A DNA stretch of 41,388 bases. It comes from an uncultured Rhodospirillales bacterium. GTDB taxonomy: Bacteria > Pseudomonadota > Alphaproteobacteria > Acetobacterales > Acetobacteraceae. The position numbers and the translations under genes are program-made. The notes under the pieces are model-generated. The model was not told where the DNA came from and made no database searches. It saw only the letters and a list, made by a program, of their open reading frames with translations. Where the stretch lies: the NCBI GenBank assembly GCA_903928895.1, contig CAIYSR010000022.1, positions 1 to 41,388 on the forward strand. Reading direction: 5' to 3'. This document shows positions 7,692-15,394 of the stretch, piece by piece. Numbering within the stretch: position 1 is the first letter of the stretch; each line of letters opens with the position of its first letter.

Positions 7692-8691
7692 ACCCCGCCG
7701 TGGCGTCCCACCAGGAGCAGACGCCGCTGATCTTCTGGTAGCCGCCTTCGACCACCTGCAACGGTGCCCGGCGGCCTTCCGGCGGCGGCGGCGGGTGGTC
7801 GCCCGGCGGCGGCGCGTCGCTGCCCGCGACCGAGCGGATCAGCCCGTCATGACCCCAGAAACTGGCGATGGTGGTCATCTCCTCCGGCTTCCAGGTAGCG
7901 TCGTCGATCTCGCGGGCGCCCCAGCCGTACTCGACCAGGAAGTCGGCCGGGGTGCGGGTGTAGAACGAGGTCATGTAGTCGTTTGGGTGGCGGCCAAGGG
8001 AGACGGCGACGCGATCCTTCTCGGACTGGGCGATGTCGTAGCCCTGGCCGACATCGTCGAGGCAATTCAGTTCCATCATCAGGTGATGCATGCCGTGGCG
8101 GGCGGGGTGCTGGAAGATCGCCAGGCTGTGGTGGCGCGGATTGACGTGCAGGAAACAGGCCTTGAGGGGAGTGCGGATATAGTCGCTCACCTTGAAGCCG
8201 AGCAGATCGATGTAGAAGGCGAGCGTGGTATCGAGGTCCGGCACCATCAGCACGACATGGCCCATGCCCAGCGGGCCGGTGCGGAAGCCGGAGATGTTGC
8301 GGGCCGGCTGGAACGGCGTGTCGGCCAGCATTGGCGAATGGAAGGCTTCGAGCTGGGTGCCGTCGGGATCACGGAATGAGATCAGCCCGCCGACGAAGCG
8401 CTGGTCGGCGCGGGCCTGGGGTTCGCGCGTGACGGCGATGCCATGGGCCTCGAGTTTCGCCGCGAGGGCATCGAGGGCGGCGGCGCTGGCGACTTCCCAG
8501 CCGAAGAAACGATGCGCGGCGGGCTGGTTGGCATCGACGACGATGCGCTGGCGACGGTCGTCCATCCGGAAGGCGCGCGTATTGCCGCCGCGATCGACCT
8601 GCTGCAGGCCGAGCTGGCCCGTTGCGAAGCTGGTCCAGTCATCGAGGCTGGAAGTGCCGATCCCGAGATAGCCGAGTGCCTGAATTGTCAT
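7690..8691 (-). CDS. Extradiol-dioxygenase-like VOC-family protein (BphC-like)
   Basis: A 333-residue two-domain vicinal-oxygen-chelate protein resembling type I extradiol (catechol meta-cleavage) dioxygenases. The N-terminal module covers about residues 5-118 (HRFFGWEVAS, FRDPDGTQLEAFHSP). The catalytic module starts near 140. The expected 2-His-1-Glu iron ligands can be placed at His145 (GMGHVVLMVPDLDTTLAFY), His202 or His203 (HGMHHLMMEL) and Glu254 (FLVEYGWG). The segment GRHPNDYMTSFYTRTPADFL is close to the family signature, with Asp where Gly or Pro is usual. A proline-rich extension of about 40 residues follows the domain. No other aromatic-degradation genes are nearby, so the substrate is open and a non-degradative role is possible. 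Confidence 0.8.
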   Translation of the reverse strand: MTIQALGYLGIGTSSLDDWTSFATGQLGLQQVDRGGNTRAFRMDDRRQRIVVDANQPAAHRFFGWEVASAAALDALAAKLEAHGIAVTREPQARADQRFVGGLISFRDPDGTQLEAFHSPMLADTPFQPARNISGFRTGPLGMGHVVLMVPDLDTTLAFYIDLLGFKVSDYIRTPLKACFLHVNPRHHSLAIFQHPARHGMHHLMMELNCLDDVGQGYDIAQSEKDRVAVSLGRHPNDYMTSFYTRTPADFLVEYGWGAREIDDATWKPEEMTTIASFWGHDGLIRSVAGSDAPPPGDHPPPPPEGRRAPLQVVEGGYQKISGVCSWWDATAG

Positions 8692-9093
8692 GCGTCGAGT
8701 TCCCCATCGATCGTGTCATGTTGCGTGGACAAGTGTGTGCGAGAGACGCGGGAGTTCGCAACCCCTTGTGCATGAATGTGGAATGGCGCTGCACCCAAGC
8801 CACGCATCGGTGATGCCCAGGCGCCGCCGCGCCAGGATGGCGACATCAAGGATGGGATCGGGACACGAATTCGTCAGTGTGCGGCCGCTCCCCGGTCCCC
8901 CTGCCGGCTCTTGTGTGGCCTGTCCGGCGGCGGCTAGATATGGGGGTAACGGCCCGTCAAGAACGGCCGAATTGGTAGGATGGCTCTGTGATCCCCGTTT
9001 GCGCGCCCGCGCGGCAGCGTCGGGCGGAGCAGGCAAGCCGGATGACGCTCAGGATCCATTTTGCACCCCCACGACGAACAGGGAGAGACTCTC
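8692..9093. other. Divergent intergenic region, 402 bases
   Basis: This separates the dioxygenase-like gene (-) from the unknown two-gene cassette (+). No coding sequence is credible. A sigma-70-like pair reading rightward, TTGTGT at 8911-8916 and TAGATA at 8935-8940 with 18 bases between, could drive the cassette. GGGAGAG at 9081-9087 is the ribosome binding site for ATG 9094. Nothing else stands out. Confidence 0.4.
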
Positions 9094-10536
9094 ATGGCGG
9101 CACCGCCGAAGCCGAAAGGCCCCGCATCCGACCTCATCATGACCTCGGACAAGATGAAGCCGCTGCTGGCGCTGTCCAAGCGCGAGCCGGTTCAGGCCGC
9201 GATCGGACTGACCAGCGACGGCGACGGACTTATCCTGCTCGACAAGAAGGCCAAGCCCAAGAAGGTCTTCGCCATGCTCAAGGCCGAGGCGGGCAAGGCC
9301 AAGCTCCAGCTCAACATGTCGAGCCTGCGCTTCGGCCGGGCCGAGGTGGATACGGATTACGACTCGGGGATGGTGCGGTTCTTTATCAACAAGGACGCGC
9401 CGGGCAATATGCGGATGAAGCTGGTCGAGGTGGTCAAGCGCATCCCCTACCAGAAGGTCGAGATCAACATCGATCCGTCGCTGGAGGAGGAGGCCGAGGA
9501 GGGCGAGGCCGAGGAAGCTGACGCTTCGGCAGCCGGCGCCGACGCCGTTGCCCCCGAACCGCCCCCCCCGCCCCCCCCGGCGGCGGCCCCGACCCCCGAA
9601 GCGGACCCGAAGAGCCTGGCCGCCGAACTGGCGGGTCTGCTCCGCCGTGTCGCCGAGGTTCCTGGCACCAATCCGGCCAAGCCAAGGCTGGTGAAGCTGG
9701 CGACCGACGCGAACGTCCAGATCAAGACCAATAACCTGACCGCCGCGGCAGATTTCATCGGCCAACTGCGCACCGCACTCGACGAGGCGCTCGCCGCGCC
9801 CGCCACCTCCCCGACGCCCTCCCCGACGCCCTCCCCGACGACCTCAACGCCGCCATCCCCCAAGCCGGTCGAGGCCACCAAGGTGCAGGAGACCTTGGAG
9901 GACCCGCAACTCGAGAAGGTGCGGCTCGCCTACCGCAACATCGGCCCGGCGCTGAAACAGGCCGCGACGACGTCGCAGAGCACCGCCGCCGCAATCGCCG
10001 ACGGCGAAGCCGCTATCGAGGCGGCCCTCGAGGCCCATGATTTTGCGGCTGCCCGCGAGCAGCTATTCGCCCTCGTGGCCCTGAGCAAGCGCACCGCGCC
10101 CACCTCCGACGGGGTCACCGCCGGGCTGGTCGAATTCGCCAAGCTGCGGCTCGACTGGGACGGCGCCAAAAGCACCGTCGGCGGCCATCTCGCCGAACTG
10201 CGCCAGGCCATCGAAGACGACGAGGACGACGAGGACGGCCCGGTTTTCGCCACCGCGGTCGCCAAGCTCGGCGAAATCCTGGCCACCTTCAGCGAAGGCC
10301 TCGGCGACAGTCTCGACGCCTTGGCCAACGCGTCCGACCCCGGCCGGCGCGAAACGCTGCGCGCCAAGGCCGGCGAGATCGGTGACCGCTACCTCACCTA
10401 TCTCACGTCGAGCCCGCTGGTGAAGCATGTCGACGCCAATCCCTACGACATCGAGGTCGGTGTCGGCACCATCCTCGCTGAACCGCTCAATCGCCTGAAA
10501 ACCCGTCTCGCCGCCATCCCGGCCGCGGCTGCCTGA
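9094..10536 (+). CDS. Protein of unknown function with acidic and proline-rich linkers
   Basis: A 480-residue protein I do not recognise. ATG 9094 is preferred over TTG 9061 because of the GGGAGAG seven bases upstream. Residues about 18-128 look like a compact alpha/beta domain (LLALSKREPVQAAIGLTSDG, DKKAKPKKVFAMLKAEAGKA, NMRMKLVEVVKRIPYQKVEI). An acidic stretch (129-147) and a seven-proline run (156-162) follow. A helical segment (172-236), an SPTP repeat linker (239-258) and a long Ala-rich helical C-terminal part with an acidic DDEDDED patch complete it. There is no signal peptide or membrane segment. It is followed after 30 bases by another unknown gene in the same direction, so both probably act together in the cytoplasm or as an effector pair. 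Function is unknown. Confidence 0.8.
   Translation: MAAPPKPKGPASDLIMTSDKMKPLLALSKREPVQAAIGLTSDGDGLILLDKKAKPKKVFAMLKAEAGKAKLQLNMSSLRFGRAEVDTDYDSGMVRFFINKDAPGNMRMKLVEVVKRIPYQKVEINIDPSLEEEAEEGEAEEADASAAGADAVAPEPPPPPPPAAAPTPEADPKSLAAELAGLLRRVAEVPGTNPAKPRLVKLATDANVQIKTNNLTAAADFIGQLRTALDEALAAPATSPTPSPTPSPTTSTPPSPKPVEATKVQETLEDPQLEKVRLAYRNIGPALKQAATTSQSTAAAIADGEAAIEAALEAHDFAAAREQLFALVALSKRTAPTSDGVTAGLVEFAKLRLDWDGAKSTVGGHLAELRQAIEDDEDDEDGPVFATAVAKLGEILATFSEGLGDSLDALANASDPGRRETLRAKAGEIGDRYLTYLTSSPLVKHVDANPYDIEVGVGTILAEPLNRLKTRLAAIPAAAA
9562..9578 (+). repeat. Two C8 tracts in coding sequence
   Basis: The proline run of the unknown protein is encoded by eight C, one G and eight C. Homopolymers of this length slip during replication. 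A one-base change would truncate or frame-shift the protein after residue about 156. Confidence 0.7.
9807..9842 (+). repeat. Three tandem 12-bp units (SPTP linker)
   Basis: The unit CTCCCCGACGCC occurs three times in a row, the last with one change. It encodes an SPTP linker inside the unknown protein. Copy number in multiples of 12 would keep the frame and only change linker length. Confidence 0.75.
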
Positions 10537-10566
10537 TCCAACGACATTCGCCAGGAGCGATAAGCA

Positions 10567-12336
10567 ATGGCCACGCCGAACTACATCATCAAGATGCGCA
10601 AGGTCGACTGGGATGAAATGCATGATACGAAACACAAGGACGCGCTGGCGATCGCGGCATCGGAGCGCGATTCCAAGATCCGCGTGAACTCCGATACCTT
10701 CACGATCGAGATCGACGACTACTCGTATGGCGATTTCAACAACATCCATCGCGCCTTCAAGAACGCCATGCGTGCGCCGGCCTCCGGTGCCGGCATGTGG
10801 ATGCGCGAATTCGGCACCGATGCCTTTCGCAAGGAAGAGGAGAAGCGCATCGCCGACTCGCGCGAGGAGATGCGCGCCGTCGTCAGCCCCACGGATGATC
10901 CCAACAAGGATCTGCCCGACGAAGCCGATGCGCTGTCGGGCACCAAGGACATCCTGGACAAGAGCCCCGGCGTCTGCCTCGGCCACGGCCACAACCAGGG
11001 TTCGGCCTATCAATACCTCGCCGACATCGTCGACAACCCCGACACCTTCGGCTCCAAGGGCGGCATGCTGTTCATCGAGGAGTTGCCGGCCTACCTGCAA
11101 ACCGAGATCGACACCTATCTGTCCGCCAAGGACGAGCCGGCGTGGTCGGAGCAGGCGCAGACCTTCTTCGACTCGGTTACCAAGGCCCGCAACCTGAAGG
11201 GCGCGGCGAAGCTGGAAAGCGTGCTGCAGAAGGCGCGTGAGAAGGACATCAAGATCTTCTGCATCGATTCCGGCGAATGCTCGCCCTCGATGGCGCCGGC
11301 CTCGGCCTTCGGCGAACAGCGCACCGCCAACATGAACGCCTTTGCCAAGGAGGTGATGGACAAGGCGATCAAGGACAATCCGGAACGCAAATTCGTCGCC
11401 TTCTGCGGCGCCGCCCATTCCAACACCCACGAAGGCGGCATTCCCGGGCTGTCCCAGATCTACAACATCCCGGCCGTCGATCTGACCGACGACGGCAAGA
11501 TCAAGCCCGATCCGGAGGACCGCTCGCTGCGCGGGATGCCGCCGAAAGAGGTGCAGTTGTTCGTCGACAACTTCCTGATCGGCTACGACAACGAGGTGCG
11601 CGCCAACCGCGTCCCGGGTTCGGAAATGCCTGACCCCGACAAGCAGAAGGCGATGGCGATGGATATCGCCACGCGCCTGCAAAAAGCCGGCAAGCTGCCC
11701 GACCCGACCTCGATGACCACGGATCAACTGCGCGACGCCATCAAGAAGATTGTCGACAAGATCCCCAAAGGCAAGGATCAGCGCTACCAGGCGGCGAAAG
11801 GCGCCATCAGCGGCGGCAAGTCCGACGAGCTGGGCGATCTGCTCACCCTCGATCCCGGCCTGTCGATGATGCGCGACAAGGGCGGCAAGACCGACGGTCA
11901 GAACCTGCTGCAACACGCCACCGACGCCGGCGCCAAGAACGCATCGGCCCTGCTGCGCACCACCATGACCGAAACCGGCGACGCCATGATCGCCAACGGC
12001 GAGCCGCTCGGCACCCGCGACCTTGCCGAACTCATTGTCATCAAGGCCGAGGACAAGGCCTGGGCCGGCGATGACGACGACAAGGAGGGCAACGTCAACG
12101 TCAATCCCAAGAAGCACAAGGCGATGGTCGCGGAGCTGACCGGGGTATTTGAGAAGGACAAGTCGAAACTGTCCGATCCGAAAAAGGTGGTGGACACGCT
12201 GACCGGCTCGCTCGCTACCGACGGTGGCTTCTACAAGAAAGGCAAGAAGTGGATCGGCAAGCGCGATCCGGACCATGTGAGTATCGACAAGAAGAAGGCG
12301 GCCAAGATCTGGGTCAAGGAACTCGCTGCCCTCTGA
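10567..12336 (+). CDS. Protein of unknown function, possible TIKI/ChaN/EreA-like domain
   Basis: A 589-residue soluble protein without signal peptide, 30 bases behind the previous unknown gene and likely co-transcribed. AGGAGCGA before ATG 10567 gives the ribosome binding site. Residues about 133-310 show a spaced motif set: GVCLGHGHNQGSAYQYL (136-152), MLFIEELP (167-174), IKIFCIDSG (228-236), RTANMNAFAKEV (252-263) and FVAFCGAAHSNTH (276-288). This order resembles the TIKI/TraB/ChaN/erythromycin-esterase superfamily, whose members carry GExH, Glu, Asn/Arg and a late GxxH. Here GHGH replaces GExH. Residues about 415-465 resemble one ankyrin-like unit (GQNLLQHATDAGAKNASALL). The C-terminus is rich in Lys and Asp. 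The superfamily link is inference from motif order only; hydrolase or toxin activity is unproven. Confidence 0.75.
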   Translation: MATPNYIIKMRKVDWDEMHDTKHKDALAIAASERDSKIRVNSDTFTIEIDDYSYGDFNNIHRAFKNAMRAPASGAGMWMREFGTDAFRKEEEKRIADSREEMRAVVSPTDDPNKDLPDEADALSGTKDILDKSPGVCLGHGHNQGSAYQYLADIVDNPDTFGSKGGMLFIEELPAYLQTEIDTYLSAKDEPAWSEQAQTFFDSVTKARNLKGAAKLESVLQKAREKDIKIFCIDSGECSPSMAPASAFGEQRTANMNAFAKEVMDKAIKDNPERKFVAFCGAAHSNTHEGGIPGLSQIYNIPAVDLTDDGKIKPDPEDRSLRGMPPKEVQLFVDNFLIGYDNEVRANRVPGSEMPDPDKQKAMAMDIATRLQKAGKLPDPTSMTTDQLRDAIKKIVDKIPKGKDQRYQAAKGAISGGKSDELGDLLTLDPGLSMMRDKGGKTDGQNLLQHATDAGAKNASALLRTTMTETGDAMIANGEPLGTRDLAELIVIKAEDKAWAGDDDDKEGNVNVNPKKHKAMVAELTGVFEKDKSKLSDPKKVVDTLTGSLATDGGFYKKGKKWIGKRDPDHVSIDKKKAAKIWVKELAAL

Positions 12337-12344
12337 TCGACGGC

Positions 12345-12379
12345 GGGGCCTGTCGGCGCGCTGTCTGCCGACCGGCCCC
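12345..12379 (+). terminator. Hairpin terminator after the unknown cassette
   Basis: GGGGCC-T-GTCGGC pairs with GCCGAC-C-GGCCCC across a nine-base loop, starting eight bases after the stop of the 589-residue protein gene. The stem is strong but no T run follows, so termination may need Rho. Confidence 0.55.
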
Positions 12380-12714
12380 CTCCGACTTGCCAGGCCGCTC
12401 AGCCGGTATTTTCCGAATCGCCTGGGCACGGCCCGGGACGGTAGGTGGAAAATTTGGAAATAGGATCGATTTCTGTTGTGGTATTTCGATGCGACGCGCG
12501 ATGATTGAGCGGATTTGTTCATGGATCATGAAATGAATGATTGCGTCATGCTGGGCTTCGGCCCAGCGAGGGTGGTACCGCTTCTTTAGAATTTAACATA
12601 TCCGCCCGCGTCGCCGGGTTACCGGCCCGCTCCGGGCAGGCTACCAGACCGCCCGAATGCCATCGTGATCCCAGACTCTGGGAGGCCGGGGCAGCAGAGC
12701 GGAGCGGGTAGGCG
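12380..12714. other. Intergenic leader region before the Hint protein
   Basis: The region has lower G+C in the middle. An inverted repeat TTCATG-GAT-CATGAA lies at 12528-12542. A GCTGGGC-TTCG-GCCCAGC tetraloop hairpin lies at 12550-12567. An AT-rich patch TTCTTTAGAATTTAACATAT follows at about 12580-12600. A TCCCAG-ACT-CTGGGA hairpin at 12669-12683 lies about 30 bases before the Hint gene ATG. The promoter is probably around the AT-rich patch. No gene is seen. Confidence 0.4.
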
Positions 12715-14793
12715 ATGGCTATTTTCACGTGGAAGAATCCGGCCCTTGGGGGTGAGTGGGCCGATGCGACCCAGTGGACGAGCGCGTCCGGCGGCGTGCC
12801 CGATATTATCGACACCGCCAAGGTCATCGGCGCGACCGGCACGCTGAGCTCGACCGGCGTGTCCTTCGGGATCGTGACCTACAATTCACCCGGCTCGACG
12901 CTGCTGCTCTCGCCGGGGAGCGACCTGACGATTGCCGATTTCGAGGACGTCTTCACCCTCACGGCGGGAACTCTGCGGCTCGGCCCGGACATCTATAATC
13001 TGGGCGATGCCGGTATCGGCAACGCCTTCAACATCGTCGGCTTCGGCACGATCGTCGATAACAGCCTGATGGTGATCGACCAGGCCGATCTGGACAGCGC
13101 CACCACCGGGCAGACGGTGGTGCTCAGTCCCGACCTGTCCGTCGGTGGCACATTCTTGATCGGAGCCGGCACGTCGGTATCGCTCGACGGGGCGCTGACC
13201 ATCGGCAGCACGGGGACGTTCGACGCGGTCGGCGACGGGTCCGGCACCGGCGGGGCGTTCATCTCGACGGGCAGCAACAGCGGTCTGCTGAAGATCGAGG
13301 CGGCGGCGACGGTGAATGTCGGCAGCGGGCTGAGCAATGCGGCCGGGGCGGTGATCCAGGTCACCGGGCTCGGCTCGGACCTGTTCATCGACAAGACCAA
13401 CACCACCTCAAAGATTCTCAATTCCGGGACGATCCAGCTTTCGCAGGGCGCGACGTTGGAAGTGCCAACCTATAACAGCACCGGCGGGCAGATCCAGTTC
13501 CTCGACGATGCGGCCAACCAGATCACCATCAAGGCCGGGGTCAACGCGAATATCTTCAGCGGCGCAATTCGTGGCTTCGTGGCCGGCAACACCATCGATT
13601 TCTCGTCCATCGCGTACAACGCCGCAACTGACTCCCTCGATATCTCGAACGGCAACACGTTGCAGGTGCATGCCGGCACCAAGATCATCGCCAAGCTGAC
13701 CTTCCCCGGCATCGGCAGTCTGACCGGATTGCTGGGCAAGTTCTCGCTGGTGGACGATACCTCGGGCGCATTCACGGGCAATGTCGGCGGCATCGCGCTG
13801 CAATCCTCGGCGGTGGCCTGCTATGCCGCCGGCACGCGCATCCTGACCGCGCGCGGGATGGTGGCGATCGAGCGGATCGTGCCGGGCGACCGGGTCCCGA
13901 CGACCGTCGGCGGGCGGTGGCGCGCGGTGATCTGGACCGGGCGACGCCATGTGCGGCTGGCGGGCCATGCGCGGCCCTGGGATGTGCAGCCGGTGCGGGT
14001 GCGCGCGGGCGCGTTCGGGCCTGGGGCGCCGCTGCGCGACCTGGTGCTGTCCCCGGATCATGCGATCCATGACGCCGCCACCGGGGCCGGGGCGCTGGTG
14101 CCGGTGCGCCATCTGATCAACGGGGTGAGTGTGATGCAGGAGGCGGTGGCCGAGATCGTCTGGCATCATCTTGAGCTCGACGCGCATGATGTTGTGCTGG
14201 CCGAGGGGCTGGGCTGCGAGAGCTATCTCGACACCGGCAACCGCCATGCGTTCGAAGACAATGGCGTGACGATCATGCAGCAACCGGCGTTTGCCCGGAA
14301 CTGCTGGGACGAAGCGGGTTGCGCGCCGCTGGTGACCGGGGGGCGGCGGCTGACGGCGTTGCGGCGATTCCTGCATGAGGCCGCCCTGGCCGCGGGCGCC
14401 GTGCTCGACGATGCGCCGGCGGTGCATCTGGTCACCGAAACCGGGCGGGTGATCTGGCCCGCGGGGCCGGCGGAGGCGCCCGGTTTTGCGCTGCCGGAAG
14501 CGGCGGGGCGGGTTTGGCTGGTGTCGCGCGCCGGGGTGCCGGCCGATGTCGATCCGGCGAGCGATGATCGCCGCAGCCTTGGCGTTGCCGTCGCGGCCGC
14601 TGATCTCGACGGGGTGGCGCTCGATCTCGCGGCGTTCGACCAGGGCTGGCATGCGCCGGAGCCGGGGCTGCGCTGGACCAATGGGCGGGCGGCGATCGAT
14701 GCGGGGCGCGCGCGCGCGCTGCGGCTGCGGCTGGTGCCGGGGCTGCTGCGCACCTGGCGGGTGGCGGAGGCGGGGACGCGCGCGGTCGCCTGA
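12715..14793 (+). CDS. Beta-solenoid surface protein with Hint (Hedgehog/intein) domain
   Basis: A 692-residue protein with three parts. Residues 1-365 are Gly/Ser/Thr/Asp-rich repeated strands typical of a beta-solenoid passenger, opening with the motif TWKNPALGGEWADATQW. Residues about 366-515 are a Hint domain: the nucleophile region is Cys369 in CYAAGTRILTARGMVAIERI, followed by VPGDRVPT, the catalytic-His region LSPDHAIHD (445-453) and the end ESYLDTGNRHAF. Residues about 520-692 are the C-terminal part usual for these proteins (CWDEAGCAPLV, WHAPEPGLRWTNG). Hint domains cleave or splice at the Cys, so the passenger may be released or lipidated. No Sec signal peptide is visible. It converges on a lipoprotein gene ten bases away, next to polysaccharide export genes. 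Domain calls are firm; the biological role is inference. Confidence 0.88.
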   Translation: MAIFTWKNPALGGEWADATQWTSASGGVPDIIDTAKVIGATGTLSSTGVSFGIVTYNSPGSTLLLSPGSDLTIADFEDVFTLTAGTLRLGPDIYNLGDAGIGNAFNIVGFGTIVDNSLMVIDQADLDSATTGQTVVLSPDLSVGGTFLIGAGTSVSLDGALTIGSTGTFDAVGDGSGTGGAFISTGSNSGLLKIEAAATVNVGSGLSNAAGAVIQVTGLGSDLFIDKTNTTSKILNSGTIQLSQGATLEVPTYNSTGGQIQFLDDAANQITIKAGVNANIFSGAIRGFVAGNTIDFSSIAYNAATDSLDISNGNTLQVHAGTKIIAKLTFPGIGSLTGLLGKFSLVDDTSGAFTGNVGGIALQSSAVACYAAGTRILTARGMVAIERIVPGDRVPTTVGGRWRAVIWTGRRHVRLAGHARPWDVQPVRVRAGAFGPGAPLRDLVLSPDHAIHDAATGAGALVPVRHLINGVSVMQEAVAEIVWHHLELDAHDVVLAEGLGCESYLDTGNRHAFEDNGVTIMQQPAFARNCWDEAGCAPLVTGGRRLTALRRFLHEAALAAGAVLDDAPAVHLVTETGRVIWPAGPAEAPGFALPEAAGRVWLVSRAGVPADVDPASDDRRSLGVAVAAADLDGVALDLAAFDQGWHAPEPGLRWTNGRAAIDAGRARALRLRLVPGLLRTWRVAEAGTRAVA

Positions 14794-14803
14794 TCCGGAC
14801 GGG

Positions 14804-15394
14804 TCAGCGCGGGGCGGCGCGGGTCCAGGGGAAATCGCGGACGAAAGCGCTTTGCTCGCGGGCGGCGGCGAGGCCGGGAGCGTGGCGGAAGCGGAATTCG
14901 ACGATCTCGCCCTGCGCGTTGCAGCAGACCAGGTTGACCTCCATCGCGATGGGTTCGGGCGTGGCGTCGGTGCTGTCCTGGAAGGTGGCGGTGAACTGGC
15001 GGCCCGGGTGCAGCTTGCCGCCGTGCGGCACCAGGAAGCCGTGGACCTCGCCGGCGCTGGCGTCGGGATAGAAGCGGCGGATCTGGGCGAGGCTGCGCGG
15101 CACCGCGGCATCCACCAGGTCCTCGGCATCATGGCCGCCGAGGTCGAGGCTGGGGAGCAGCGAGGCGACGGTGCCGGTGGGGCGCCATTGCACGGTGGCG
15201 ATCACCGGTCCGTCCGGCAAAAGCAGCTGGTAGCCGGCAGTGACGCTGGCGCGGCCGGTGATGGGCGGCTCGATCTGCTCGAACGGGCCAACGTTTGCCG
15301 GGAAGCTTGGTTGGCCGCGCGGCGTTCGGCCGCCGGGTGCGGCACAGCCGGCGGCCAGCAGCATGGCCAGCACGGCGAGGATGCGCAGGGCCAT
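14804..15394 (-). CDS. Small lipoprotein of unknown function, partner of the export protein
   Basis: A 196-residue protein with a lipoprotein signal: MALRILAVLAMLLAAGC, with lipobox LAAGC and Cys17 as the lipidation site. The mature part has no family I recognise. It contains YQLLLPDGPVIATVQWRPTG and a Cys pair in NLVCCNAQGEIVEF. Its start overlaps the stop of the upstream Wza-like gene by one base, so it is co-translated with it and probably sits at the same outer-membrane export site. The length and beta-rich sequence would fit an accessory periplasmic lipoprotein. Function unknown. Confidence 0.8.
   Translation of the reverse strand: MALRILAVLAMLLAAGCAAPGGRTPRGQPSFPANVGPFEQIEPPITGRASVTAGYQLLLPDGPVIATVQWRPTGTVASLLPSLDLGGHDAEDLVDAAVPRSLAQIRRFYPDASAGEVHGFLVPHGGKLHPGRQFTATFQDSTDATPEPIAMEVNLVCCNAQGEIVEFRFRHAPGLAAAREQSAFVRDFPWTRAAPR

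Noticed and set aside
10063-12522. 819-codon minus-strand frame antisense to the unknown cassette
   Set aside because: It runs across two genes and their terminator, has no ribosome site or domain, and mirrors the plus-strand codons, as expected in GC-rich DNA.
12550-12567. GCTGGGC-TTCG-GCCCAGC hairpin considered as a riboswitch or a terminator
   Set aside because: It is a single short stem without a T run or conserved riboswitch core. It is noted only as part of the leader region.
13408-15132. 574-codon minus-strand frame across the Hint gene
   Set aside because: It overlaps the Hint domain coding sequence and the lipoprotein gene and translates to Arg/Pro-rich low complexity.
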